A stretch of 44,797 nt of DNA from an uncultured Gemmiger sp. (lineage in GTDB: Bacteria; Bacillota; Clostridia; Oscillospirales; Ruminococcaceae): positions 1 through 44,797 of the forward strand of contig CALXHS010000068.1 of assembly GCA_944388165.1 (NCBI GenBank), in the 5' to 3' direction. The position numbers and the translations under genes are program-made. The notes below the pieces were generated by a model. That model was not told where the DNA came from. It saw only the letters and a program-made list of their open reading frames with translations, and searched no databases. Below are positions 8,605 to 16,129 of the stretch, piece by piece. The first letter of the stretch is position 1, and each line of letters starts with the position of its first letter.

Positions 8605-8633
8605 TTGCATATTTCGCGCATTTTTGGTAAAAT
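8605..8633 (+). promoter_or_regulatory. Candidate promoter upstream of the AraC-type gene
   Basis: TTGCAT (8605-8610), 17 bases, TAAAAT (8628-8633). It lies in an AT-rich 400-base stretch without genes and would give a leader of about 200 bases ahead of the regulator gene, including a terminator-like hairpin. Confidence 0.4.
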
Positions 8634-8740
8634 ATAGGGTATAAACAACGTTCGGCATGCATTTTTTGATACTTTCTGCAAGACAGCAAGCACAGTTTTG
8701 TAAAATATTTTCTTCCGTTTTGCCAGTATAAAGGCTTAAC

Positions 8741-8775
8741 CAGAAGGTTTTCGCGCAAGGCATCCTTCTGTTTTT
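8741..8775 (+). terminator. Terminator-like hairpin in the leader of the AraC-type gene
   Basis: CAGAAGG (8741-8747) pairs with CCTTCTG (8764-8770) and TTTTT follows at once. With no gene before it, it could end a small RNA or act as an attenuator about 65 bases before the start codon. The rest of the 8536-8740 gap is AT-rich and shows nothing else I can name. Confidence 0.5.
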
Positions 8776-8841
8776 GCAAATATTCTGCTGTGCAAAGGTC
8801 ACGGAGCGGCGCAGCCGTGCACCTTCGCACCAGGGAAAGAA

Positions 8842-9717
8842 GTGATTGGGAAAATGTTGACTTTCAACATGGACGTGGAGCCGGGCAGCCGGTGGCTTCG
8901 GACCACGCCCGGTGCCGCGGCGCTGGCCCAGCCATATTTCTGCACCGAGGCCGGCCTGTTTTTCGGCCGGAGCCGGTTTGCCACCGCCCGCACCGACAAG
9001 GAATGTTATCTTCTGCTCTATACGCTGGACGGCGCCGGCCTAGTGGAGCAGAACGAGGCCCAGGTGACGCTGGAACCGGGGCAGGCCCTTCTGGTGGACT
9101 GCCGCGTGCCCCAGAGTTTCGGCACCGCCTCCGGCCGGGAGAACTGGCAGTTTTACTGGGCGCAGATCGACGGCGCAGGGGTGCGTGCCCTGGCCGCGGT
9201 TCTCTGCCCGGACAAGCGCCCTGCCCCCGTTTCCCTGCCCACGGAGGAAGCCCGTTCCCTTTTTGAGGAACTTCTGGAAGGCATCGGCACAGAAAGTGCC
9301 CAAAGCACCGTTTCCGCCTCTCTGGCTCTGCACCGCCTGCTGGCTGCCATGGCCCAGGAGGTTCTGGGGGAGGAATCCGCCAGCGCCAACCGCCGGATGA
9401 TCGACGAGGCAGTGGCCCATATCCGCACCCACTACGCGGAACCTCTGTGTCTGGATGAGCTGCTGACCAGTGCCCACATCAGCAAGAGCTATTTTCTGCG
9501 GCTGTTCCGGCAGTATATGGGGACCACACCGTACAATTTCCTGCTGTGCTACCGCATCACCAAAGCCAAGGAACTGCTGGCCATGACCGACCTGCCGGTC
9601 TCCGCCGTGGCCCATCAGGTGGGATTCGGGGATGAGAGCAACTTCTCCACCCGGTTCACCTCCATGGTGGGGCAGAGCCCGCTGCGGTACCGTAAGAGCG
9701 CCCTGCGCGCCAGATAA
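8842..9717 (+). CDS. AraC-family transcriptional regulator
   Basis: 291 residues in the typical AraC layout. Residues 1-130 are a cupin-like sensor domain of the sugar-responsive type, with LLLYTLDGAGLVEQN and LEPGQALLVDC. The C-terminal 100 residues carry two helix-turn-helix motifs: LCLDELLTSAHISKSYFLRLFRQ, then VSAVAHQVGFGDESNFSTRF with the family end signature GQSPLRYRKS. The start is uncertain: GTG at 8842 has AGGG six bases upstream, while ATG at 8854 is also possible. The target is unknown; the nearest genes are divergent rmlA and convergent asparaginase. Confidence 0.9.
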   Translation: MIGKMLTFNMDVEPGSRWLRTTPGAAALAQPYFCTEAGLFFGRSRFATARTDKECYLLLYTLDGAGLVEQNEAQVTLEPGQALLVDCRVPQSFGTASGRENWQFYWAQIDGAGVRALAAVLCPDKRPAPVSLPTEEARSLFEELLEGIGTESAQSTVSASLALHRLLAAMAQEVLGEESASANRRMIDEAVAHIRTHYAEPLCLDELLTSAHISKSYFLRLFRQYMGTTPYNFLLCYRITKAKELLAMTDLPVSAVAHQVGFGDESNFSTRFTSMVGQSPLRYRKSALRAR

Positions 9718-9730
9718 GGATACGGTCGAT

Positions 9731-9794
9731 AAAAAAAAAAAAAAACACCCCGCGGGGGCCGTGGAACCTTCCACTGCCTCTGCGGGGTTTCTTT
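9731..9794. terminator. Strong terminator shared by AraC-type gene and ansA
   Basis: ACCCCGC (9747-9753) pairs with GCGGGGT (9782-9788), with a nested GTGGAA/TTCCAC hairpin at 9761-9774. Fifteen consecutive A bases at 9731-9745 become a 15-base T-run for ansA transcription; the plus direction has a weaker TTTCTTTG. Confidence 0.85.
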
Positions 9795-9817
9795 GTTTAT
9801 AACAGATGTTTTGCCCT

Positions 9818-10813
9818 TCACAGCACGTCGAACTGCACCGGCGTCAGGAACAGGCGGGCCACCTCTTCCCTGTCCTCCGTCTGGCCCAGGGCCCACATCA
9901 GCTTGACGGCGGCAGCTTCGGGGGTCATGTCACGGGCTTCCAGCACGCCGGGCAGGGCCTTGGCGGCGCGGCCCACCTCATATACAGCCAGGTCGCTGCC
10001 CTCATGGGGGACCTGGGTAGTAAACACCACCAGCCGCCCTGCGGCGCACCAGCCCCGCACGGCGGCAAACAGTTCCCCGTCATCCCCGCCGGGCAGACCG
10101 CCCACGCCGAAACTTTCCAGGATCAGCGCCTTGCAGTGCCCCGCCAGCAGGGGGATGATGTCCGCCCGCATGCCCGGCACCAAACGCAGAACGAACACCG
10201 CCGGGTCCAGCTTTTCATAAAAGCGTACAGGGCCCAGGTCCTGGGGTTTGGGCAGGAAGGGGATCAGGCGCAGGTCCCGGAACTCGGCGGTGTTGGGGTA
10301 GTCGATGCTGGAAAAGGCGTTGAAGCTCTTGGTGCGGGTCTTGCGGGCCCGGGTGCCCAGAATGACCTTGCCGTCAAACACCAGCTGCACACCCCAGGCT
10401 GCATCGCTGCAGGCATACAGCACCGCCCGGTACAGGTTGTTGCGGGCGTCGGTATCCCGGTTATAGATGGATTTCTGGCTGCCGGTAAGCACCACCGGCT
10501 TGGGGCTTTGCTGGATCATGTAGGACAGCGCCGCGGTGGTATAGGCCATGGTATCGGTGCCGTGGGTGATGACGAAGCCGTCGTATTCGTCATAGCGGCG
10601 GCGGACTTCGGCGGCGATCATGGCCCACTGTTCCGGGCCCACACTGGTGGAATCCAGATTGAACAGCTGCACCGCGTCCATATGGCAGACCCCGGCCAGT
10701 TCCGGTACACAGGCCAGAAGCTCGTCGGAAGTGATCATGGGGGCCAGGCCGCCCGCCGCGGTGGGACGGCTGGCGATGGTGCCGCCGGTAGCAACAAGCA
10801 GGATATGTTTCAT
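9818..10813 (-). CDS. ansA: L-asparaginase, cytoplasmic type
   Basis: Hydrolyses L-asparagine to aspartate and ammonia. 331 residues from the ATG at 10811-10813, which has AGGAG about 10 bases upstream. Both threonine active-site motifs are present: TGGTIAS at residues 9-15 and HGTDTM at 84-89. PVVLTGSQ also fits the family. There is no signal peptide, so it should be the cytoplasmic type. Single-gene unit with a promoter upstream and a strong terminator. Some asparaginase-fold proteins act in amidotransferases, but the context gives no sign of that. Confidence 0.93.
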   Translation of the reverse strand: MKHILLVATGGTIASRPTAAGGLAPMITSDELLACVPELAGVCHMDAVQLFNLDSTSVGPEQWAMIAAEVRRRYDEYDGFVITHGTDTMAYTTAALSYMIQQSPKPVVLTGSQKSIYNRDTDARNNLYRAVLYACSDAAWGVQLVFDGKVILGTRARKTRTKSFNAFSSIDYPNTAEFRDLRLIPFLPKPQDLGPVRFYEKLDPAVFVLRLVPGMRADIIPLLAGHCKALILESFGVGGLPGGDDGELFAAVRGWCAAGRLVVFTTQVPHEGSDLAVYEVGRAAKALPGVLEARDMTPEAAAVKLMWALGQTEDREEVARLFLTPVQFDVL

Positions 10814-10846
10814 GGAATGTGTTCTCCTTTGGGTGACTCTTTTTTG

Positions 10847-10855
10847 ATTATAACA
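10847..10855 (-). promoter_or_regulatory. Extended -10 promoter of ansA
   Basis: TGTTATAAT on the minus strand, an extended -10 with a perfect TATAAT (10847-10852), 33 bases before the start codon. No good -35 box is visible. Confidence 0.6.
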
Positions 10856-10914
10856 CAAACGGAACAGCCCTGCACAAAGGACTTCTCCTTTTTTGTAAAG
10901 GTTTTTCGGCGGCC

Positions 10915-10944
10915 TTGACAGGCTGGGGCCCGGCGTGGTACATT
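10915..10944 (+). promoter_or_regulatory. Promoter of the blaI-like operon
   Basis: TTGACA (10915-10920), 18 bases, TACATT (10939-10944). It is followed at once by two inverted repeats that could be operator sites. Confidence 0.65.
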
Positions 10945-10973
10945 GATAAAAAATCAAGTCTACCCGGATAGAC
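10943..10973 (+). promoter_or_regulatory. Candidate operator: two adjacent dyads
   Basis: TTGAT-A5-ATCAA (10943-10957) abuts GTCTA-N6-TAGAC (10958-10973). Both are perfect dyads just after the -10 box, where a dimeric BlaI-type repressor would block transcription. BlaI-family proteins usually repress their own operons, so autoregulation is likely. Binding itself is inferred. Confidence 0.5.
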
Positions 10974-11043
10974 CAATCAAAATTTACCCTCCTGCGCGGG
11001 AAAGCGCAGATTTCGAACAAAAAACGGAAACGAGGTTTTTCCC

Positions 11044-11424
11044 ATGGAAAAAATGCTGCGCCTGGCCGAAGGCGAATACCGGTTTGCCACCCTTGTGTGG
11101 GAAAATGAGCCCCTGCCCAGCGGTCAGCTGGTGCGGCTGGCCGCCGATGCCCTGGGCTGGAAGAAGAGCACCACCTACACCGTGCTGAAAAAGCTGTGCG
11201 AGCGGGGTATCCTGTGCAACGAAAACGGCACCGTGACCGCCCTGATCAAACAGAGCGCCGTGCAGCAGCAGGAAAGCACCGCCGTGGTGGAACGGACCTT
11301 CGGGGGAAGCCTGCCCCGCTTTGTGGCGGCGTTCCTGAATGAAAAGCCCATCTCCGCTGCGGAAGCCGCCGAGATCCGGACCATTCTGGACGCGGCCCGC
11401 ACAGAAGAGGAGGACAAGCAATGA
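11044..11424 (+). CDS. BlaI/MecI-type transcriptional repressor
   Basis: 126 residues, the length of the BlaI/MecI/CopY family. The N-terminal winged helix includes GWKKSTTYTVLKKLCERGIL, matching the family's recognition helix (WA.sTV.T.L.RL...G.l). The C-terminal half (FGGSLPRFVAAFL, then ISAAEAAEIRTILD) fits the dimerisation helices. In BlaI-BlaR systems this region is cut after signal sensing by an M56 protease. The stop overlaps the start of the next gene, which encodes exactly such an M56 protein, by ATGA. Together they look like a two-gene sensing unit. Confidence 0.92.
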   Translation: MEKMLRLAEGEYRFATLVWENEPLPSGQLVRLAADALGWKKSTTYTVLKKLCERGILCNENGTVTALIKQSAVQQQESTAVVERTFGGSLPRFVAAFLNEKPISAAEAAEIRTILDAARTEEEDKQ

Positions 11425-13394
11425 CCGAATTGCTGCGGCAACTTCTGATTGCCGGGGTCACCGGCGGCGCTGCCGCCCTGCTGGCTCTGGGAACCTGTGC
11501 GCTGCTGCGCCGGGCCCGGGCTCCCGGCTGGCTGCTGTGCGTGTTGTGGCTGGCGGTGGGGCTGCGGTTCGCGGTACCCGGCGGGCTGGTTCCTGTCACT
11601 CTGCCCCAGCCGGAAAGCGAACCCTTACAGCAGCTGGCCGCCGCAGCCGAAACGGTGCGGGAGAGCCCGTCCGGCCAGGCGGTGTCCCAGGCCGCCCAGG
11701 CGCTGGACGCGGCGGGGCTGGAACTGACAGCCGTCGGGGAAACGGGCGTTTCCTTCAACTGGGCACAGGCCGCCGGAGTTATCTGGGCCGCCGGGGCGGT
11801 GTTCTGCCTGGGCCGGGCTGCCGTGGACGGGCTGCGCCTGCGCCGCCGGGTAGCCCTTGCCTGCAAAACGGAGGACGGCTGCTACACCTGCGCTGAAGTG
11901 ACAGCTCCCTTCACTCTGGGGTTGTTGCGCCCCCGCATCTATCTGCCTGCCGACCTGCAGGGGGAGGCCCGCCGGGCGGTGCTGCTCCATGAGCGCACCC
12001 ATATCCGCCGGGGCGACTGCCTGACCAAACCGCTGTATTATCTGGTGGTCTGCCTGCATTGGTGGAATCCACTGGCCTGGCTGGCCTTCTCCCAGTTTGA
12101 ACACGCCATGGAATGCGCCTGTGACGAGGCCGCCGTCCGCGGCTGCACCGCCGCCCAGCGCAGCCTGTACTGCGAAAGCCTGCTGCGCTACGCCACCCGC
12201 CGCATTCCCGGCGGCGCGCTGGCCTTTGGTGCGCCGGGTGCGGGGCAGCGGATCCTGCACGCCCTGCGCTACCGCTCCCCCGGCAAGGTGATGCTGGGCG
12301 TCTGTGTGGCGGTGGCCGTTCTGGCAGGGGCAGTGCTACTGGCACGCCCCACCCTGGCCGTGGAAACAAATCCCGATGCCGGGCAGACCGCAGCCCCGGC
12401 ACAAAATGAGTCCCGGGAAGAAACGCCTGCTGACGAGGGGGCCGCTTCCAGTGAGCCCTCCGAGGCAGACCTGAACCTGTCCATCACTTCCGGCATTGCC
12501 AATGACAGCGCGTTTGACCCGGCGGGGGCCTTCATCGTGCCGCTGGAAGAGTACCGATACTACTCCCGCCAGATGAGTTATTACCACAAGGGCGACGATC
12601 TGGCCGCCGAGGCAGGCACGCCGGTACTGGCATCCGCCGGGGGCGTGGTGACCACCGCCCAGTTCCATTACAGCTACGGCAAAATGGTGATCATCGACCA
12701 CGGAACGGACGCCGAAGGGCAGCACTGGTACACCCTGTACGCCCATCTGAAAGATGTGATGGTGGAGGAAAACCAGACCGTGGCTCAGGGAGAACAGATC
12801 GGCACGGTGGGCAGCACCGGCAACACCACCGGCAATGCCCTGCATTTTGAGCTGTGCTGTGACGATACTCTGCTGGCGCCTACCATGTATCTGCCCTATA
12901 CCGAGACCATCCCCGCCCTGGCGGCGGAAGAGGGACAGCTGCTTTCCGCCATGCTGGAGGACCCGGCCATCGCCAACGCCATTGCCCGGCGGGCCATCGA
13001 CAGCCAGTCGCCGGGGGCGCTGGACTATCCCCTGCCGGAAAAGCATGAGATCACCGTCGGATATGCCGCGGGTAACCACTTCGGGCTTGACCTGCGCACC
13101 GACGAAGGCACCGACGTGCTGGCCGCCGCCGATGGCATGGTGCTCTTTGCGGGCTGGGACGATATCCACGGCTGGACGGTGATCCTGGGCCACGGCAGCG
13201 ACAGTGCCGACCGTCCCCTGCTCACCATGTATTCCCATCTGCAGGAGAAGCCTTCTGTGCTGATGGGGCAGCTGGTAACCGCCGGGCAGGTCATCGCGCA
13301 GTCGGGCAGCACCGGCAATTCCACCGGCCCCCACCTGCACTTTGCCGTCTATCTGGACGGCTATGCCGTGGACCCGCAGACCTGGCTGAACTGA
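11421..13394 (+). CDS. M56 (BlaR1-type) membrane protease fused to two M23 domains
   Basis: 657 residues. Residues 1-310 are a BlaR1-like M56 membrane protease: hydrophobic helices at about 5-30 and 33-55, the zinc motif HERTH at 190-194, ECACDEAAV downstream as the third ligand region, and a last membrane helix at about 293-315. An acidic spacer follows. Then come two M23 (LytM-type) endopeptidase-like domains outside the membrane. The first has HKGDD (His389, Asp393) but ALH at 473-475 in place of HLH, so the catalytic His is missing. The second has HFGLD (553-557) and intact HLH (638-640). BlaR1 normally carries a penicillin-binding sensor here; this protein has wall-hydrolase domains instead. 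The signal and substrate are unknown. Confidence 0.93.
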   Translation: MTELLRQLLIAGVTGGAAALLALGTCALLRRARAPGWLLCVLWLAVGLRFAVPGGLVPVTLPQPESEPLQQLAAAAETVRESPSGQAVSQAAQALDAAGLELTAVGETGVSFNWAQAAGVIWAAGAVFCLGRAAVDGLRLRRRVALACKTEDGCYTCAEVTAPFTLGLLRPRIYLPADLQGEARRAVLLHERTHIRRGDCLTKPLYYLVVCLHWWNPLAWLAFSQFEHAMECACDEAAVRGCTAAQRSLYCESLLRYATRRIPGGALAFGAPGAGQRILHALRYRSPGKVMLGVCVAVAVLAGAVLLARPTLAVETNPDAGQTAAPAQNESREETPADEGAASSEPSEADLNLSITSGIANDSAFDPAGAFIVPLEEYRYYSRQMSYYHKGDDLAAEAGTPVLASAGGVVTTAQFHYSYGKMVIIDHGTDAEGQHWYTLYAHLKDVMVEENQTVAQGEQIGTVGSTGNTTGNALHFELCCDDTLLAPTMYLPYTETIPALAAEEGQLLSAMLEDPAIANAIARRAIDSQSPGALDYPLPEKHEITVGYAAGNHFGLDLRTDEGTDVLAAADGMVLFAGWDDIHGWTVILGHGSDSADRPLLTMYSHLQEKPSVLMGQLVTAGQVIAQSGSTGNSTGPHLHFAVYLDGYAVDPQTWLN

Positions 13395-13407
13395 GGAAAA
13401 GCACCTT

Positions 13408-14646
13408 ATGAAACAGAATCCCTTCAACGGCACCGCCCGGCTGGCGGCGGTGCTGGTTTTTTGTACCCTTTTTTCCCTGTTCGGGGGCGTTTTTGCCGCT
13501 TTTGCCGCCACCAAAGAGGACCTTCAGCAGCAGGTGGACGATGCCAAGGATGCCTATGACGCCGCCGCCCAGCAGCAGGAAGAACTGGACGAACAGGTCC
13601 AGCAGACCCAGCAGGAGATCGGGGAACTGGATGCCCGCTCCCAGGAGATCACCGACCAGATGAGCACTGTGTATGCCGCCCTGGTGGACGCCCAGACCCA
13701 GCTGGATGCCGCCCAGAGTGCCGCCGAGACCGCCCAGGCTGCCCTGGAACAGAAGCAGGCGGAGTACGATGCCCGCTGGGATGAATCCAAGGAACAGCTG
13801 GCCGCCATGCAGAAGCTGCATTACAGCGGCAGTCTTTCCATCCTGAGCCAGATCACCGACCTGTTCCAGCTGCTGAACTTTGCCCAGGCGCTCACCGACA
13901 TCAACGACAAGAACACCGAGGTGCTGGACCGGCTGAACACCGAAGCTGCCGAGCTGGAAGAGACCCGCGCCCAGGCCCAGGCAGCCGCCGACAAGGCGGA
14001 AGCCGCCCGCAACGAACTGGAAACACAGCAGCAGGCACTGCAGACCACCTCCGACCAGCTGGCCGAAGCCCTGATGGCCGCCAATGCCGATTTGGACCAA
14101 CAGCAGGCCCAGGCCGCCGCCCAGGCCCAGATCACCGAGGAAGCCAAAAAGGCGTACCAGAAAGCCACGGCGGAACTGGATGCCTACGCCAAAAGCCAGA
14201 ACGACAAGTACACCGGCAGCACCCTGTATTGCAGCCTGGATTTCGGCTGCGCCCTGACCCCCGGCATGTCCATCAGCTGCAATTTCGGGGACCCGGACGG
14301 CATCGACGGTTCTCCCCACGGCGGCACCGACTTTCCCGCCGCAAAAGGCACCCCCATCTATGCGGTAGCGGACGGCATCGTCAGCGCCGCCCGGGCCATG
14401 TCCAGCTACGGCAACTGCGTACAGATCAGCCACGGTACTGCCGACGACGGCAACAACTATGCCACCCTCTACGCCCACATGTCCTCCATCGCCGTGAGCG
14501 AGGGACAGACGGTGACCAAAGGTCAGGTCATCGGATATGTGGGCAACACCGGCGCGGTGAGCGGCAAAAACGGCGGGTATCACCTGCATCTGGAACTGCG
14601 CATCAACGGCAGCCGGGTCAACGCCATGAACTATATCCCCCACTGA
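13408..14646 (+). CDS. Secreted coiled-coil M23 peptidoglycan endopeptidase
   Basis: 412 residues. A signal peptide ends near residue 34 (VFAAFA-ATKEDL). Residues 35-265 are a long Gln/Ala/Glu-rich coiled coil of the kind in EnvC, PcsB or CwlO, where it holds the enzyme to FtsEX-type regulators. The C-terminal M23 domain has both zinc motifs, HGGTD and HLHLEL, so it should cleave peptide cross-links of the wall. It begins 14 bases after the M56/M23 gene with a TGAGGAAAAG site, so it is probably in the same operon and under the same repressor. No ftsEX is visible in the window. Confidence 0.93.
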   Translation: MKQNPFNGTARLAAVLVFCTLFSLFGGVFAAFAATKEDLQQQVDDAKDAYDAAAQQQEELDEQVQQTQQEIGELDARSQEITDQMSTVYAALVDAQTQLDAAQSAAETAQAALEQKQAEYDARWDESKEQLAAMQKLHYSGSLSILSQITDLFQLLNFAQALTDINDKNTEVLDRLNTEAAELEETRAQAQAAADKAEAARNELETQQQALQTTSDQLAEALMAANADLDQQQAQAAAQAQITEEAKKAYQKATAELDAYAKSQNDKYTGSTLYCSLDFGCALTPGMSISCNFGDPDGIDGSPHGGTDFPAAKGTPIYAVADGIVSAARAMSSYGNCVQISHGTADDGNNYATLYAHMSSIAVSEGQTVTKGQVIGYVGNTGAVSGKNGGYHLHLELRINGSRVNAMNYIPH

Positions 14647-14664
14647 CTCCCGCCAGGCTTTACA

Positions 14665-14718
14665 ATGTTCGGTTCGACCCTTTACCTTTTGTGCAGACTA
14701 TGGTACAATACCGAACAT
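14665..14718 (+). promoter_or_regulatory. Promoter of the Lrp-type gene flanked by 9-bp inverted arms
   Basis: -10 TACAAT (14704-14709) with a weak -35 TTTACC (14681-14686) at 17 bases. Two arms, ATGTTCGGT (14665-14673) and ACCGAACAT (14710-14718), are perfect inverted repeats on either side of the promoter, 45 bases centre to centre. This suggests an autoregulatory operator pair. Confidence 0.6.
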
Positions 14719-14742
14719 AGTTAAGCTGGGAGGGTTTTCGGG

Positions 14743-15207
14743 ATGGATCATATCGACCGCAAGATCATCGACATTCTTCAGCGGGACGCCCGCGCGCCGC
14801 TGAAGCAGATCGCCGACCAGGTGTTTTTGTCCTCCCCCGCCGTGTCCGCCCGCATTGCCAAGCTGGAAAAGGACGGCTGTCTGACCGGGTATCAGGCCCA
14901 GGTGGATGCGGTGAAGATGGGGTATCTGGTCAAGGCCTTCATCAATCTGGATATGGACCCCCAGCGCAAGCCGGAGTTTTACCCCTACATCCAGAGCTGC
15001 CCCCAGGTGGTGGAATGCTGCTGTGTTACCGGAGATTACAGCATGCTGATCCAGGTGCTGTTTGCCACCACCCAGGAACTGGATACCTTCATCAACCATC
15101 TGCAGCAGTACGGGCGCACCCGCACCCAGATCGTTTTCTCCACCCCGGTGGAACACCGGGGTGTGCCGGTGAGCACCCCCGAAGACAGCGCCGCCGCCCC
15201 TAAATAA
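14743..15207 (+). CDS. Lrp/AsnC-family transcriptional regulator
   Basis: 154 residues. The N-terminal helix-turn-helix (residues 1-50, DRKIIDILQRDARAPLKQIA, then LSSPAVSARIAKLEKDG) and the C-terminal RAM ligand-binding domain (about 65-140, VVECCCVTGDYSMLIQV with the GDYD-like loop, then LDTFINHLQQYGRTRTQIVFS) are standard for Lrp/AsnC. Such proteins sense amino acids and often regulate transport. The neighbouring convergent operon is a tryptophan-type ABC importer, but direct control is only a guess. GGGAGGG lies 8 bases before the ATG. Confidence 0.93.
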   Translation: MDHIDRKIIDILQRDARAPLKQIADQVFLSSPAVSARIAKLEKDGCLTGYQAQVDAVKMGYLVKAFINLDMDPQRKPEFYPYIQSCPQVVECCCVTGDYSMLIQVLFATTQELDTFINHLQQYGRTRTQIVFSTPVEHRGVPVSTPEDSAAAPK

Positions 15208-15250
15208 AACTACCGGGGAAAGTTTTCCACATTTCGGGACCAAACAGTGC

Positions 15251-15290
15251 AAAAAAAGATGACAGCCCTGCGGGCTGCCATCTTTTTTCT
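15251..15290. terminator. Bidirectional terminator between lrp-like and ABC genes
   Basis: A7-GATGacAGCCC / GGGCTgcCATC-T6 with a three-base loop; strong A and T runs on both sides serve both convergent units. Confidence 0.9.
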
Positions 15291-15304
15291 TTTTCGTTTT
15301 TTGT

Positions 15305-16129
15305 TTAAGCCGGGGCTTCCCCATCCTCGGCGCGGCTGAGCAGCACCCGGTCGTCGTCCAGCACATGGCCGGCGTTCTTGGCAAAGCGCTGCAGCAGATC
15401 GTCCACGGTCAGGCCTTCCCGCTCCGGGCCGGCAATATCCAGCACGATGCGGCCACTGTCCATCATCAGGGTGCGGTTGCCCAGGGTCAGGGCGTCGTGC
15501 ATGTTGTGGGTGATCATCAGGCAGGTGATGTGGTTTTCGGCCACAATGCTCTTGGTCAGTTCCAGCACCTTGTCGGCGGTGGCAGGGTCCAGGGCGGCGG
15601 TGTGCTCGTCCAGCAGCAGCAGTTTCGGAGTGACCAGGGTGGCCATGAGCAGGGTCAGCGCCTGGCGCTGGCCGCCGGAAAGCAGGCCCACCGGCTGTTT
15701 CATCCGGTCTTCCAGCCCCAGGCCCAGCTGGGCCAGCTTCTGGGCAAACAGTTCCCGGTCCGCCTTGGTGATGCGGGAGAAGGGAGAGGTCTTGCCCGAT
15801 GCCCGCAGATAAGCCAGGGCCAGGTTTTCCTCAATGGTCATGTGGGGTGCGGTGCCCCGCAAGGGGTCCTGGAACATACGGCCGATGGTCTTGGAACGGC
15901 GGTAATCCGGCAGGAAGGTGATGTCCTCACCGTCCAGGGTGATGGAGCCGGTATCCGGGATAAACGAACCCGCAATGGCGTTGAAGAGGGTGGATTTGCC
16001 CGCGCCGTTGGAACCCACGATGGTGGCAAAGTCTCCGGGATTCAGGTGCAGGTTCACCCCGGTCAGGGCCTTTTTCTCATTGACGGTGCCGGGGTTGAAG
16101 GTCTTGCCCACATTTTTCAGTTCAAGCAT
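15305..16129 (-). CDS. ABC transporter ATPase (TrpZ-like)
   Basis: 274 residues from the ATG at 16127-16129, which has AGGGAGGT upstream. Walker A GSNGAGKST (39-47), signature LSGGQRQ (150-156), Walker B LLLLDEHTA (170-178) and the switch His in MITHNMHDAL are intact. It resembles the ATPase of the predicted tryptophan importer TrpXYZ. It overlaps the permease gene by eight bases. It powers import by the permease and lipoprotein encoded upstream. The T-box leader points to tryptophan as substrate. Confidence 0.9.
   Translation of the reverse strand: MLELKNVGKTFNPGTVNEKKALTGVNLHLNPGDFATIVGSNGAGKSTLFNAIAGSFIPDTGSITLDGEDITFLPDYRRSKTIGRMFQDPLRGTAPHMTIEENLALAYLRASGKTSPFSRITKADRELFAQKLAQLGLGLEDRMKQPVGLLSGGQRQALTLLMATLVTPKLLLLDEHTAALDPATADKVLELTKSIVAENHITCLMITHNMHDALTLGNRTLMMDSGRIVLDIAGPEREGLTVDDLLQRFAKNAGHVLDDDRVLLSRAEDGEAPA

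Noticed and set aside
15140..15170. GC-rich inverted repeat near the end of the Lrp-type gene
   Set aside because: It lies inside the coding sequence, has no T-run, and a better terminator follows at 15251.
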